From the NCBI GenBank assembly GCA_946565805.1, contig CAMNWO010000009.1, positions 1 through 64,000 of the forward strand: 64,000 bases of DNA. Direction: 5' to 3'. A program made the position numbers and the translations under genes. The stretch comes from an uncultured Clostridium sp. GTDB taxonomy: Bacteria; Bacillota; Clostridia; TANB77; CAG-508. The notes beneath the pieces were generated by a model, which was given only the letters and a program-made list of their open reading frames with translations, did no database searches and was not told the DNA's origin. How positions within the stretch are numbered: the first letter of the stretch is position 1; each line of letters opens with the position of its first letter. Below are positions 1 to 9,467 of this stretch, in pieces.

Positions 1-170
1 CCGCTTCGGTTTATTCTCTAAAGGATTTTATTGTTTACTTTTCAATGTACTTTTTCAGTTCCGTTTTGCGGAACGATTTTTATTATACGCTAATTTTTTT
101 TGTTTGTCAACACTTTTTTTAAATTTTTTTCTTTTTTTTTTGAAGCAATTTTTTCCAGTCCCAAAAACGC
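1..170. other. Intergenic, AT-rich, no gene seen
   Basis: No coding region is supported. There is a small hairpin at 58-74 (GTTCCG ... CGGAAC) followed by a T-rich stretch, which could be a terminator for a plus-strand transcript entering from the left edge. The rest is T-rich sequence. Confidence 0.4.
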
Positions 171-206
171 CTAAAATCAAGCACTTTATTGTGCTTGATT
201 TTAGTT
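171..206 (-). terminator. Rho-independent terminator after the membrane protein gene
   Basis: The two arms AAAATCAAGCAC and GTGCTTGATTTT surround a six-base loop directly downstream of the minus-strand stop at 206, and a T run follows on the minus strand. Confidence 0.75.
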
Positions 207-1987
207 TAATCTTCCTCTAATATTGTTAACAAAATAGCATTTACTAAACCAGTTGTCTCATCATACTGCACTTTGGCACTGTATGTTTCTCTACTATTTT
301 CTTCAATAAACTCTCGTAAAGTATTAGCCACTTCTTTATTAGAAGCAAATTGTTCTAATTTTAATTTTAGCTTCGTACTAGACACTACTTCCATATTAGC
401 AAAGTTTTCCTCAATGGCATCAATTAATGTTAAAACATCTTCCCCTTCAAGTTCATTTCCTTGTAATATTTCAAATTTAGAATTATATCTCTTTCTTTCT
501 GTCTCCGAAACTCCATTTCCTTCAATTGTTTGTCTATTAGGAACAATACTTATGCTTTGTACTACTTCTAGTATATCTTGTCCATTTATTTTATTGGTTA
601 CTAAATCTATTATCTCTGTAAAAAGTTTTTGGGTTACTTGTCCCATTACATTTTGCACTTCTTCTTGTTCTAAATCACTTAAATTAATAGCATTTTCTTC
701 ATTTAGTGTTATTTCATTTTCAAACTCCGTAACTATATTATTTTTTTGTTCTATGTTAGCTTCTACTCTATTAGAACCATCTTCATAGGTTGCAATCATA
801 TTTTTATTACGAGAATTTCCATCTGTTTTTTCATTACTTACTAAACTATATTCTTTCGTTTCCTGTCCTTCTGTCATCTTTATACTACTAGTTGTTTGAT
901 TTTCTTCTTTTTTATAAGTAATAACTTGTTCTGTTTTATTCTCAATATCTTGGTAAGATAACTGAATGTAATTTTCATTTTGTAAAGACAACACATCCAA
1001 AGTAATTTCATATTCTGGATTTTGTATAACCGTTCTTACTGTATTATGATAATTTTCATAAACAATAATTTTTGCTTCCTCTTGTCCTATATTATTTTGA
1101 ATTATTTTTGTAATTCTCTCATCTATACTCTCAACAAATTCGTCTCTTGCATTAGTATTTTCTTCTCCTAATTGATATTTGTCCAATAAAGCTTGAATTT
1201 CATCCATTTTTGCTAAAATAATTTCATCTTGTTTTACTTCCTCTAACATTTTTATATATAAATTATTCATTTGTTCTTTGGTTAATGTTAAAGTATAAGC
1301 ATTTACATTTACATTCTTCTTATTAATCTCAATAGTCTGGTCTTTCTGTTTAGAAAAACTTTCTTTGGCAACATTAGTATTTATAATAGTAAGATATTTT
1401 GTTTTTAAATTTTGTTTTTCTTCTTCTGAAAGCTGTAAAACATTTTTTAAGTCGTTCAAATCTATCTTTTCTGGTACCTTATCTCCTTGTATGATTTGAT
1501 TTAAGTTTTCATTTCTTACTAATAAATATTGTTTGAAAAAATCCGAAAATCGAATTCCATAAACCTCATTATTTTGTATATATTCAATTTTGGCAATTTT
1601 CTCGTCCTTATTTAACAATTGTATATCTTGATAGTTATATTGATTTGATTTATCTACTTGTCCTTTTATTTCTAGTTTCATTTGATTAATAGAATTTTCT
1701 GTATTTTCAGAAGTAGTTCCTATATTTTTTGTAAAATTTATCTTTACATTACTTTCCGTTGTATATTTATTTTGTTGTAATAATTCATTATAATCATTTT
1801 TTGCTATCCTTTGATACGTACTTGTCATTCCTTCTACATTTTGTCCAATATATTTAGCAAATAATGTTCTACTAGATTTAAACATATCTGTTGTAAAATA
1901 TAAGATAAGCATAGTAATAGCTATCGCTAATATCAATGCTAAAATTGCTACAATAATAATAACTCTTCTTTTCTTTCTTGGCATCAT
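206..1987 (-). CDS. Membrane-anchored hypothetical protein, 593 aa
   Basis: I do not recognise this family. The protein starts with a basic MMPRKKRR stretch, then one hydrophobic segment at about residues 8-32, then a long Glu/Asn/Lys-rich region that should lie outside the membrane, so it looks like a type II anchored extracytoplasmic protein. The ATG overlaps the rlmB stop by four bases (ATGA) and a GGAGG lies just upstream inside rlmB, so the two genes are translationally coupled. There is no in-frame CGG codon. A terminator follows the stop. The function is unknown; nothing in the sequence points to an enzyme. Confidence 0.8.
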   Translation of the reverse strand: MMPRKKRRVIIIVAILALILAIAITMLILYFTTDMFKSSRTLFAKYIGQNVEGMTSTYQRIAKNDYNELLQQNKYTTESNVKINFTKNIGTTSENTENSINQMKLEIKGQVDKSNQYNYQDIQLLNKDEKIAKIEYIQNNEVYGIRFSDFFKQYLLVRNENLNQIIQGDKVPEKIDLNDLKNVLQLSEEEKQNLKTKYLTIINTNVAKESFSKQKDQTIEINKKNVNVNAYTLTLTKEQMNNLYIKMLEEVKQDEIILAKMDEIQALLDKYQLGEENTNARDEFVESIDERITKIIQNNIGQEEAKIIVYENYHNTVRTVIQNPEYEITLDVLSLQNENYIQLSYQDIENKTEQVITYKKEENQTTSSIKMTEGQETKEYSLVSNEKTDGNSRNKNMIATYEDGSNRVEANIEQKNNIVTEFENEITLNEENAINLSDLEQEEVQNVMGQVTQKLFTEIIDLVTNKINGQDILEVVQSISIVPNRQTIEGNGVSETERKRYNSKFEILQGNELEGEDVLTLIDAIEENFANMEVVSSTKLKLKLEQFASNKEVANTLREFIEENSRETYSAKVQYDETTGLVNAILLTILEED

Positions 1988-2730
1988 TTGTTTTTTCCTC
2001 CTCTTTGTTTGACTGCTTCATACACAATAATTCCTGTTGAAACAGATGCATTTAACGAAGTTACTTTTCCCTTCATTGGAATTTTAACTAAAAAGTCACA
2101 ATTCTTTTTAACTTTTTGACTGATTCCATTTCCTTCATTTCCAATTACAATTCCAATTGCCCCTGTTAAATCTTGATCATAGTAATAAGTTTGGGTATTA
2201 ATATCTGTTCCACAAATCCAAAGACCTTCTTTTTTCAAGAAATCTATTGTATCTGTTATGTTCGTCACTCTTGCTACTTTCATATGTTGCACAGCACCTG
2301 CTGATACTTTATTTACTGTACTATTTACCATAGCCGATCTTCTCTTAGGAATAATAATTCCATGAACTCCAGCTGTTTCAGCTGTTCTAATAATAGAACC
2401 CAAATTATGCGGATCTTCTATTCCATCTAAAATCAAAATAAATGGTTCTTCTCCTCTTTCTTTTGCCTCTTGCAAAATATCTTCTACTTCTACATATTCA
2501 TAGGGTGGAACCATGGCTATTACCCCTTGATAATTTTGTGTTTGAGCCATTTCTTCCATCTGTCTTTTTTCTTTTTCTACAATGATTACTCTATTTTCTT
2601 TTGCCATACTGATTATTTTATGAATAGAACCGTGTCTTTCTCCTTTGGCAATGAAGATTTTATTGATGTCTTTTCCGCTTTCTAATAATTCAATTACGGC
2701 GTTTCTTCCTTCTACTTGGTCATTATACAT
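1984..2730 (-). CDS. rlmB: 23S rRNA 2'-O-methyltransferase (TrmH/SpoU family)
   Basis: A SAM-dependent SPOUT methyltransferase, most likely the RlmB type that methylates 23S rRNA. All three SpoU motifs are visible: DPHNLGSIIRTAETAG, then GIVIGNEGNGIS, then TSLNASVSTGI near the C terminus. The N-terminal YNDQVEGRNAVIELLES matches the substrate-binding domain of RlmB. I placed the start at the ATG at 2730 after a weak AAAAGAAGAA; an upstream TTG at 2763 is open but has no ribosome binding site. The gene sits downstream of lepA and overlaps the next gene by 4 bp. The exact target nucleotide is inferred from the family, not seen. Confidence 0.9.
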   Translation of the reverse strand: MYNDQVEGRNAVIELLESGKDINKIFIAKGERHGSIHKIISMAKENRVIIVEKEKRQMEEMAQTQNYQGVIAMVPPYEYVEVEDILQEAKERGEEPFILILDGIEDPHNLGSIIRTAETAGVHGIIIPKRRSAMVNSTVNKVSAGAVQHMKVARVTNITDTIDFLKKEGLWICGTDINTQTYYYDQDLTGAIGIVIGNEGNGISQKVKKNCDFLVKIPMKGKVTSLNASVSTGIIVYEAVKQRGGKNK

Positions 2731-2842
2731 TTCTTCTTTTGACGTTTTTTGGGCCGGGGTCAAAAAACAACATTCCCCCGCAAATTAATATTTTTCCTTT
2801 TTTTATTGCAAACGATGTTTTTTAACCCCGTCCCAAAAAACA

Positions 2843-4654
2843 TCATTCATCATCTAATTTTAACACAGATAAAAATGCTTCTTGCGGTATTTCTACATTT
2901 CCAATTTCACGCATTTTTTTCTTTCCTCTTTTTTGTTTTTCTAATAATTTTTTCTTTCTTGTAATATCTCCTCCATAGCATTTAGCTAATACGTCTTTTC
3001 TCATAGCAGATATGGTTTCTCTTGCTATAATTTGTCCTCCAACTGCTGCTTGGATTGGTATTTTAAATAGTTTTCTTGGTATGACTGTTTTTAGCTTTTC
3101 TACCATTTTCTTTCCTCTATCATAAGTGCTATCTTTATGAACAATAAAGCTTAAAGCATCAACTGGCTCGCCATTGATATGGATATCTAGTTTTACTAAG
3201 TTTGATTTTCTATATTCTTTAAATTCATAGTCTAAGGACGCATATCCTTTTGTTTTAGATTTTAGATTATCAAAGAAATCATAGATAATTTCATTTAATG
3301 GCATTTCATAGACTAAGGTTACTCTGTTTTCATCTAAATATTTCATATCAATATATACACCACGTCTTCTTTGACATAGTTCCATAATGTTTCCTACATA
3401 GTCTTTTGGTGTTAAAATATTGGCTGTTACAAACGGCTCTTCTATGTAAGAAATCTCTTGTGGCTTTGGCAAGTCTTCTGGGTTGTATAACTCAATGATT
3501 TGTCCATCTGTTTGGTATACTTTATAGATAACAGATGGTGCTGTTGTAATTAAACCTAAGTCAAATTCTCTATCTAGTCTTTCTTCTATAATTTCTAAAT
3601 GAAGCAATCCCAAAAATCCACATCGGAATCCAAATCCTAATGCTGCTGATGTTTCTGCCTCGTATTCTAAAGCTGCATCGTTCAATTTTAGTTTTTCTAA
3701 TGCTTCTTTTAATGCTTCATATTGACTTCCATCAATTGGATATAACCCACAATAAACCATTGGTGTTACTTTTTTATAACCAGTTAATGGTTCTTCTGCA
3801 GGATTACTTTTTAAGGTGATGGTATCTCCTACATGAATGTCTGATAGTGTTTTAATGCTAGCTGCAATGTATCCAACTTCTCCTGCTTTGATTTCATTAG
3901 TTGGCATATAAGAGCCTGGAATAAAATATCCAACTTCAGCAACAGTAAATGTTTTATTGGTTGCCATTAACTTAATTTCGTCTCCTACTTTTACTGTTCC
4001 ATCTACGACTCTTACATAAGCTAATGCCCCTTTATAATTATCATAATAAGAATCAAAAATTAAACATTTTGCTTTTTCATTTTCATCCCCTTTTGGGGCT
4101 GGCAAGTCTGTTACAATTCTTTCTAACACTTCTTCTACATTTAATCCAGATTTTGCTGAAATACATGGTGCATCTTCTGCTGGGATTCCTATGATATCTT
4201 CTATCTCTTCTTTTACTTCTTCTACTCTGCTATTTGGTAAATCAATTTTATTCAATACTGGTAAAATTTCTAAGTTGTTATCAATCGCTAAATAGACATT
4301 GGCTAAAGTTTGTGCTTCTACTCCTTGGCTAGAGTCTACTACTAAAATAGCTCCGTCGCAGGCAGCTAAGCTTCTAGATACCTCATAATTAAAGTCGACA
4401 TGTCCTGGTGTATCGATTAGATTGAATGTATATTCTTGTCCATCTTTTGCTTTATATATCATTCTAACTGCTTGTGATTTTATCGTAATGCCTCTTTCTT
4501 TTTCTATTTCCATGTTATCTAACACTTGGCTTTCCATTTCTCTTTTGGATAATACACCTGTCATTTCTATTAAACGGTCTGCCAAGGTTGATTTTCCATG
4601 GTCTATATGGGCAATGATACTAAAATTTCTAATGTATTCTTGTCGATTTTTCAT
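2843..4654 (-). CDS. lepA: Elongation factor 4 (LepA), 603 aa
   Basis: A translational GTPase that acts on the ribosome during elongation and back-translocation. The GTPase motifs are intact: AHIDHGKST at about residue 15, [14 protein letters not shown] and a SAKSG. The C-terminal LepA-specific domain is present ([20 protein letters not shown]). Length is normal for LepA (about 600). An ATG with an upstream GGAGGAAA-type site fixes the start. There is no in-frame CGG in the whole gene, which contrasts with the CGG-interrupted genes elsewhere in the window. Confidence 0.97.
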   Translation of the reverse strand: MKNRQEYIRNFSIIAHIDHGKSTLADRLIEMTGVLSKREMESQVLDNMEIEKERGITIKSQAVRMIYKAKDGQEYTFNLIDTPGHVDFNYEVSRSLAACDGAILVVDSSQGVEAQTLANVYLAIDNNLEILPVLNKIDLPNSRVEEVKEEIEDIIGIPAEDAPCISAKSGLNVEEVLERIVTDLPAPKGDENEKAKCLIFDSYYDNYKGALAYVRVVDGTVKVGDEIKLMATNKTFTVAEVGYFIPGSYMPTNEIKAGEVGYIAASIKTLSDIHVGDTITLKSNPAEEPLTGYKKVTPMVYCGLYPIDGSQYEALKEALEKLKLNDAALEYEAETSAALGFGFRCGFLGLLHLEIIEERLDREFDLGLITTAPSVIYKVYQTDGQIIELYNPEDLPKPQEISYIEEPFVTANILTPKDYVGNIMELCQRRRGVYIDMKYLDENRVTLVYEMPLNEIIYDFFDNLKSKTKGYASLDYEFKEYRKSNLVKLDIHINGEPVDALSFIVHKDSTYDRGKKMVEKLKTVIPRKLFKIPIQAAVGGQIIARETISAMRKDVLAKCYGGDITRKKKLLEKQKRGKKKMREIGNVEIPQEAFLSVLKLDDE

Positions 4655-4721
4655 ATTTCCTCCGCTCTTTTATCTTCTTTCTGCTGTTATTCTAACATAC
4701 AAATGAAAAAACCTCAATAGT

Positions 4722-5066
4722 TTAATTGTAGTTTTCTAATCCATGATATAAATTATATACTTGTTGATATCCAAGTTTTTTTAATATCTCTTGCGCTTTC
4801 TGACTTCTATGACCTGTACTACAATATACAATAATTATTTGTGATTTATCTGGTAGAATAGCACTAACATTTTCCTTCATTTCATATTCTGGTAATAAAA
4901 CAGCTTTTTCAAGATGTCCCTCTGCAAATTCTTGTGGACTTCTTACATCTATAAGTACAGCACCTTTTTGTACCATTTTCTCTAATTGTTGTTGATTAAT
5001 CTCAAACTTTCCACCATCTCTATTTCGATTTAACACATATTTTAACTTGTGTAGCATTGTATTCAC
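4722..5066 (-). CDS. Rhodanese-like sulfurtransferase domain protein
   Basis: A single rhodanese domain of 114 aa. The DVRSPQEFAEGHL motif and the active-site loop VYCSTGHRSQKA with the catalytic Cys are visible. The family moves sulfane sulfur as a persulfide on that Cys. It lies alone downstream of a promoter-bearing gap and ahead of lepA. The short N-terminal extension MNTMLHKLKYVLNRNRDG has no clear function. The substrate cannot be told from the sequence. Confidence 0.88.
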   Translation of the reverse strand: MNTMLHKLKYVLNRNRDGGKFEINQQQLEKMVQKGAVLIDVRSPQEFAEGHLEKAVLLPEYEMKENVSAILPDKSQIIIVYCSTGHRSQKAQEILKKLGYQQVYNLYHGLENYN

Positions 5067-5545
5067 TCCTTCTATTTATTATATGCATTTTCGTCAAATT
5101 TCGTCAGTTTTATTTTTACAAAAAAATGACAGATTGATGTCATTTCTTTTTCCTCACCGCCCATTTTTCGTGTTTTTATTTGATTTTTCCACTATTTTCT
5201 CTGTTTTTCGCACGGTTTTGTTACAGAATTGTTTCGCTCGTGTTACAATTATGTATTCTTCTCAATTTTATGTTTCCCTGTTTTTTCATTTTTATCATTT
5301 ATCTCTCCCTTTTTTCTTCTGTGGAAACTGTGGATAACTTTGTGAATAACTTATTTTAGTAACTTATCGTTCATAAGTTGTTCACAATTAGATTTGGTTG
5401 CTATAATATTTTATTTGTTTCTTTATGTTACACGTCTTTTATGTGTACTTGTTTTTAGGTTTATTTCTAAAATTTCAAAAATCCAGATATGCTTATTTTT
5501 ACAGCATTTCTGGATTTCTCATTTTTTCTATATAACATAATGTAT
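5067..5545. other. Intergenic gap with a DnaA-box-like cluster
   Basis: No gene is supported in this gap of about 480 bp. At 5320-5386 there are four 9-mers close to the DnaA box: TGTGGAAAC, TGTGGATAA (a perfect box at 5329-5337), TGTGAATAA and TTGTTCACA. The flanks are T-rich and AT-rich. No dnaA, dnaN or gidA neighbour is in the window, so origin function is not supported by context. Confidence 0.4.
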
Positions 5546-7341
5546 TCATTCTCTTTCCTCGTCCTCTATGGTTGCTACATTTGTATCAAAGTCATCATGA
5601 GCTTCTACCGTTTCTTCTTTAACTGGTGCAACTATAGTTACTATATTTGCATCAAAGTCATAGGTTATTCCTTTGTCTATTTTTAATCCTTTTTTAAATG
5701 TAGTTTTCTTGTCTTCTTTTTCTATTTTTTCTAACATTTTGTTTTGTGCATATAAACCATATTTTTCTTCTAGCTCTTCTATACTTAAAGTTGGTTCGAT
5801 GAAACTCTTTATATAATCGATTGGATAATCAATAATTCCTTCAAATCCTTTATTATACGCATCTCCCATGATGCTTCTATCTTGAATCACTTCGTCTGGC
5901 TTTGTTTCATTAAACATTTTTATTTTTCCATCTTTATAAATTCCTATACTTGGATTAGTTGGATCTATTAGCAATGTTAGTTTATCTTCTTGAATGTCAA
6001 TGGCAACAATACCATGATTAACAATATCCTCTTTTTGTTTTTTTCTTGCTTCCTTTGTTAATCGTTCCATCTTTAGTTTTTCATCTTGAAGCATCTCAAA
6101 CATGTTCAGTGTTTTAACAATTTTTCTAGTGGTTCTACTTTCTTCTTTTTCATTTTCATCATAGGAAATCGTTGTTTCGTCCTCTCCTTTAGTAATTACT
6201 TTTTTTAATATTTTACCATCTATATAAGAAATCATTACATCTTTATCTTTATCAATTCTTTGTTCCTCTTCTATTTTTCCATTTTTATCATAAGTAACAT
6301 TACAATAATAGTCTTTTGTTATTTCAATTTTTCTCTTTAATTTACCATTTCTATAAATTGTTTTCTTTTCATTATCTCCTTGTTTCTCTGTATGCGTTAT
6401 ATCTTCCCCTATTTTATTACCATTTTTGTCATATCCGTATTTCCTCTTTTTGATTTCCTTTACTTATTATTTTACAAGAAATCTTTCCTTTTCTGTATTT
6501 GTTGATAATTGTTTTGTCTTTTTCTATTATCGTTTCTTTGCGTAATTCATCATTAATAAATGTCCTTTTTACATTTCCATTATTCTCCGTTTTTATACCA
6601 TTTTTTTCTAATGTACTATTACCTTTTACATTCGCTTGTTCTAAATTTCCTAATGCATCATATAGTGTGACAATTCTTGCATTATAATCTGGATTAATGG
6701 CATTTAACTTATCGGCTATGTTATTAGCCATATTTCCGGCATATACCAACACCGCCTTCATACATAACATCAATTCCTTGGTATCCCATTATATCTAATT
6801 TTGGTTCTCCATATCCTTTAATGGTATCATGCATGTCTTTCATTGTTCTCATAATAATTTCCATGTCACTTTGAGAATGAATGTCAAATTTTTTAGCATA
6901 TTCTTTTATTGCTTTTTCATATTCATCAATTTCTTTGGCATATTTTTTGGCATTTTTAGCTTCTTCCATTTCTTCTTGCCCTGAAGCCATTAATAATGGT
7001 ACTACAGAAAGTGCTGCCATTATGCTAATAAAATAGACTCTCATATATCTTACTAGCTCAACTATAAAATTTCTATTTGAACATATTTCTTTCTTAGTCA
7101 TTTTTCTTCCTAGTTCTTCTTTCGCATCTTTTCCCCATACATCTTCCCAATAATCCTCACCATATTTGGTATAGATATCTAAAAATTTTCCTTCTTCTTT
7201 TAATTTTTTAATATCTTCTTTTTTATATTTACGTGAAACATATTTTCTAAAATATTTAGGTCCATATTCCAAATAGATCTGTTCAAACTTTTTTTGTTTT
7301 GCTAGCAACTTTACTTGTTTTTTGATTTCTCTTTCTTTCAT
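5546..7341 (-). CDS. Transglutaminase-like protein with YwqK-type repeats, read through two CGG +1 shifts
   Basis: This is a paralogue of the next gene upstream. It is split into three frames, and skipping one base at CGG 6735-6738 and at CGG 6434-6437 rejoins them into about 597 aa. The N terminus (MKEREIKKQVKLLAKQKKFE) matches the paralogue almost exactly. A hydrophobic segment follows at about residues 98-115. A Cys in GIC, a His in VNHGIVAIDI and an Asp in LLIDPTNP fit a transglutaminase-like Cys-His-Asp triad. The middle holds short repeats of the type YDENGK ... KK, like MORN/YwqK repeats. The first shift lies directly after the putative catalytic Cys. At that site the paralogue has Cys-Arg, so this copy could also be a decaying pseudogene. 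Confidence 0.65.
6434..6437 (-). other. CGGA +1 frameshift site, transglutaminase-like copy 1
   Basis: The reading frame runs ATA then CGG and hits a stop at once in zero frame (CGG ATA TGA). Skipping the C gives GGA TAT GAC AAA, that is Gly-Tyr-Asp-Lys, which aligns with the ISYDENG repeat of the paralogue and keeps the frame open to the end. Confidence 0.8.
6735..6738 (-). other. CGGA +1 frameshift site, transglutaminase-like copy 1
   Basis: The frame reads TGC then CGG and stops four codons later. Skipping the C gives TGC GGA AAT ATG GCT, Cys-Gly-Asn-Met-Ala. The paralogue has Cys-Arg-Asn-Met-Ala with CGA, so an inserted G is an equally simple origin here. Confidence 0.7.
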
Positions 7342-7396
7342 ATTTTATCTCCTGTTTTTAATTACTTCTATTATAAATTTTATGCATGACATAATG

Positions 7397-9121
7397 TTAT
7401 TTATCTCTTTCCGCTTCATCAATTGTTACTGTATTGGTATCAAAATCATAGGTAATTCCTTTGTCTATTTTCAAACCTTGTTTGAATGTATTTTTCTTGT
7501 CTTCTTTTTCTATTTTTTCTAACATTTTGTTTTGTGCTTCTAGTCCATATTTTTCTTCTAGTTCTTTTTCGCTCAATGTTGGCTCTATAAAGCTTTTTAC
7601 ATAGTCCATCGGATAATCAACCAAGCCCTCTATTCCTTCAAACCATGTATCTCCTTCGATATTTCTATCTCGAATGGCTTCTTCTGGTTTTGTCTCATTG
7701 AACATTTCTATTTTTCCATTTTTATAAATTCCTATACTTGGGTTTGTTGGGTCAATTAACAAAGTTAACTTTTCTTTTGGGATATCCATAGCAACAATAG
7801 CATGATTAATTAATTCTTCCTTTTGCTGTTTTTTCGCATCTTCACCTATTTTTTCTACTAGTTTTTCCGTTTCTTCTAATTCTAAAAATATATTAGATCC
7901 ATCTGTTTCTTCGATTTCTCTTTTTTCTTCTTTTCCATTTTCATCATAATATATAGTGGTTTTTTCTCCATCTTTTACAATTTCTTTAAAATTTAGTTTT
8001 CCATTTCTATAAAAAGTTGTTACTTCACTTTCTTTGTCTGCTAATGTTTCTATTTTTACTTTCCCTGTTTCATCATAGAGTTTAGAAGTATAATAGTCAC
8101 TCGTTTTTTTATTTTCCCTTATTAATTTTCCATCTACATAATTTTTTTGTATTTCATTGCCTTCTTGCTGTTTTGTAATTGTTGTTTCATGTTCTAATAC
8201 TTTTCCATTTTCATCATACGAAATTTCTTCACTTTGATTTTCTTCTGCTATTATTTTTCTTTCTATTTTTCCTTCTTCGTATTGATAGGTAATCGTTTTA
8301 TTTTCTTCTGTTATGGTTTCTTCTTGTAATTCTTCATCACTATATGTTTTTTGCACATTTCCTTTAATATTTATTCTTGTACCATTTTCTTGAATTCTAT
8401 TAAGTTCTATATTGGCTGTTTGTAAATCTCCTCCATAATCCCATAATGTAACAAATCTTGCATTATACTCTGGATTAATCGCATTTAATTTATCTACCAT
8501 ATTCGCAGCCATATTTCGGCATACCCCGATTCCATCTTTATCCATAACATCTATACCTAGATATCCGTTTATATCTAGCTTTGGTTCACCATATCCCTGA
8601 ATTGTTTCATGCATATCTTTCATAATTCTCATGATAATTTCCATATCACTTTGGGAATGGATATCAAATTTTTTTGCATACTCTTTTATAGCTTTTTCAT
8701 ATTCGCCTATTTCTTTCGCATATTTCTTAGCATTTTTAGCTTCTTCTTTTTCTTGTTCTATAGGAGGACTTAATAATGATATTGCAGAAAGTGATGCTAT
8801 TAGTGTAATAACTATTCGTTTTATTGGTTTTCCTACTTCTACTATAAAGTTTTTATGAAAAAAAAGTTCTTTCCAAGTTAGTTTTCTTCCTAGTTCCTTT
8901 TCTGCATCACTTACCCATACATATTCCCAATAATCCTTGCCGTATTTCGTATAAATATCTAAAAATTTTCCTTCTTCTTCTAATTTAGCAATATCTTCCT
9001 TTTTGTATTTGCGAGAAACATATTTTCTGAAATATTTAGGCCCATATTCCAAATAAATTTGTTCAAACTTTTTTTGTTTTGCTAGCAACTTTACTTGTTT
9101 TTTGATTTCTTTTTCTTTCAT
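7397..9121 (-). CDS. Transglutaminase-like protein with YwqK-type repeats, intact paralogue
   Basis: 574 aa and uninterrupted. A basic N-terminal region carries the motif KKFEQIYLEYGPKYF. A hydrophobic stretch lies near residues 108-122. The segment GIGVCRNMAANMVDKLNAI looks like a transglutaminase active-site Cys helix, and much later NHAIVAMDI and LLIDPTNP supply a His and an Asp. Between them are several repeats of about 20 residues with YDENGK/KLIRENKK that resemble YwqK antitoxin-type or MORN repeats. It lies in tandem with the CGG-interrupted copy, with the same RBS region. I infer a peptidase or crosslinking fold; substrate unknown. No in-frame CGG is present. Confidence 0.75.
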   Translation of the reverse strand: MKEKEIKKQVKLLAKQKKFEQIYLEYGPKYFRKYVSRKYKKEDIAKLEEEGKFLDIYTKYGKDYWEYVWVSDAEKELGRKLTWKELFFHKNFIVEVGKPIKRIVITLIASLSAISLLSPPIEQEKEEAKNAKKYAKEIGEYEKAIKEYAKKFDIHSQSDMEIIMRIMKDMHETIQGYGEPKLDINGYLGIDVMDKDGIGVCRNMAANMVDKLNAINPEYNARFVTLWDYGGDLQTANIELNRIQENGTRINIKGNVQKTYSDEELQEETITEENKTITYQYEEGKIERKIIAEENQSEEISYDENGKVLEHETTITKQQEGNEIQKNYVDGKLIRENKKTSDYYTSKLYDETGKVKIETLADKESEVTTFYRNGKLNFKEIVKDGEKTTIYYDENGKEEKREIEETDGSNIFLELEETEKLVEKIGEDAKKQQKEELINHAIVAMDIPKEKLTLLIDPTNPSIGIYKNGKIEMFNETKPEEAIRDRNIEGDTWFEGIEGLVDYPMDYVKSFIEPTLSEKELEEKYGLEAQNKMLEKIEKEDKKNTFKQGLKIDKGITYDFDTNTVTIDEAERDK

Positions 9122-9139
9122 ATTTTATCTCCTGTTTTC

Positions 9140-9448
9140 TTAAAATACAAGCCAATAAACAATAGCAATAATTTCTAATATTGTAATAAATGGAAATCCA
9201 ATTACAAAATTTAGCTTTTGTGTTTTATGACGAAAAGTATACATTCCTGCAATTGTTCCAATTCCTCCACCTAAAGCAGTTACAATAAATAATGTTTTTT
9301 CTGGAATTCTCCAAGAACCTTTTTTGGCTTTTCTTTTATCTAGCCACATGATAAAAAAACCAAATATATTGATGACTAATAAATACAATAAGATATTTTG
9401 TATTGAAAATATTTCTTCAAAATGAATAGTTGGTTGTTCTGGAAACAT
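9140..9448 (-). CDS. DUF1294 family membrane protein
   Basis: About 103 aa. The motif MWLDKRKAKKGSWRIPEKTL followed by GGGIGTIAGMYTFRHKTQK is characteristic of the DUF1294 family. Three hydrophobic segments are visible. The ATG at 9448 follows AAGGAGGAAAACGAT, which is why I prefer it over the upstream start that would overlap the HD gene. It directly follows the HD protein and precedes the paralogous transglutaminase-like gene. No function is known to me. Confidence 0.85.
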   Translation of the reverse strand: MFPEQPTIHFEEIFSIQNILLYLLVINIFGFFIMWLDKRKAKKGSWRIPEKTLFIVTALGGGIGTIAGMYTFRHKTQKLNFVIGFPFITILEIIAIVYWLVF

Positions 9449-9467
9449 ATCGTTTTCCTCCTTTTTC

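Noticed and set aside
5320..5386. Calling this gap the chromosomal origin
   Set aside because: No dnaA, dnaN, gidA or rpmH nearby; only the boxes support it.
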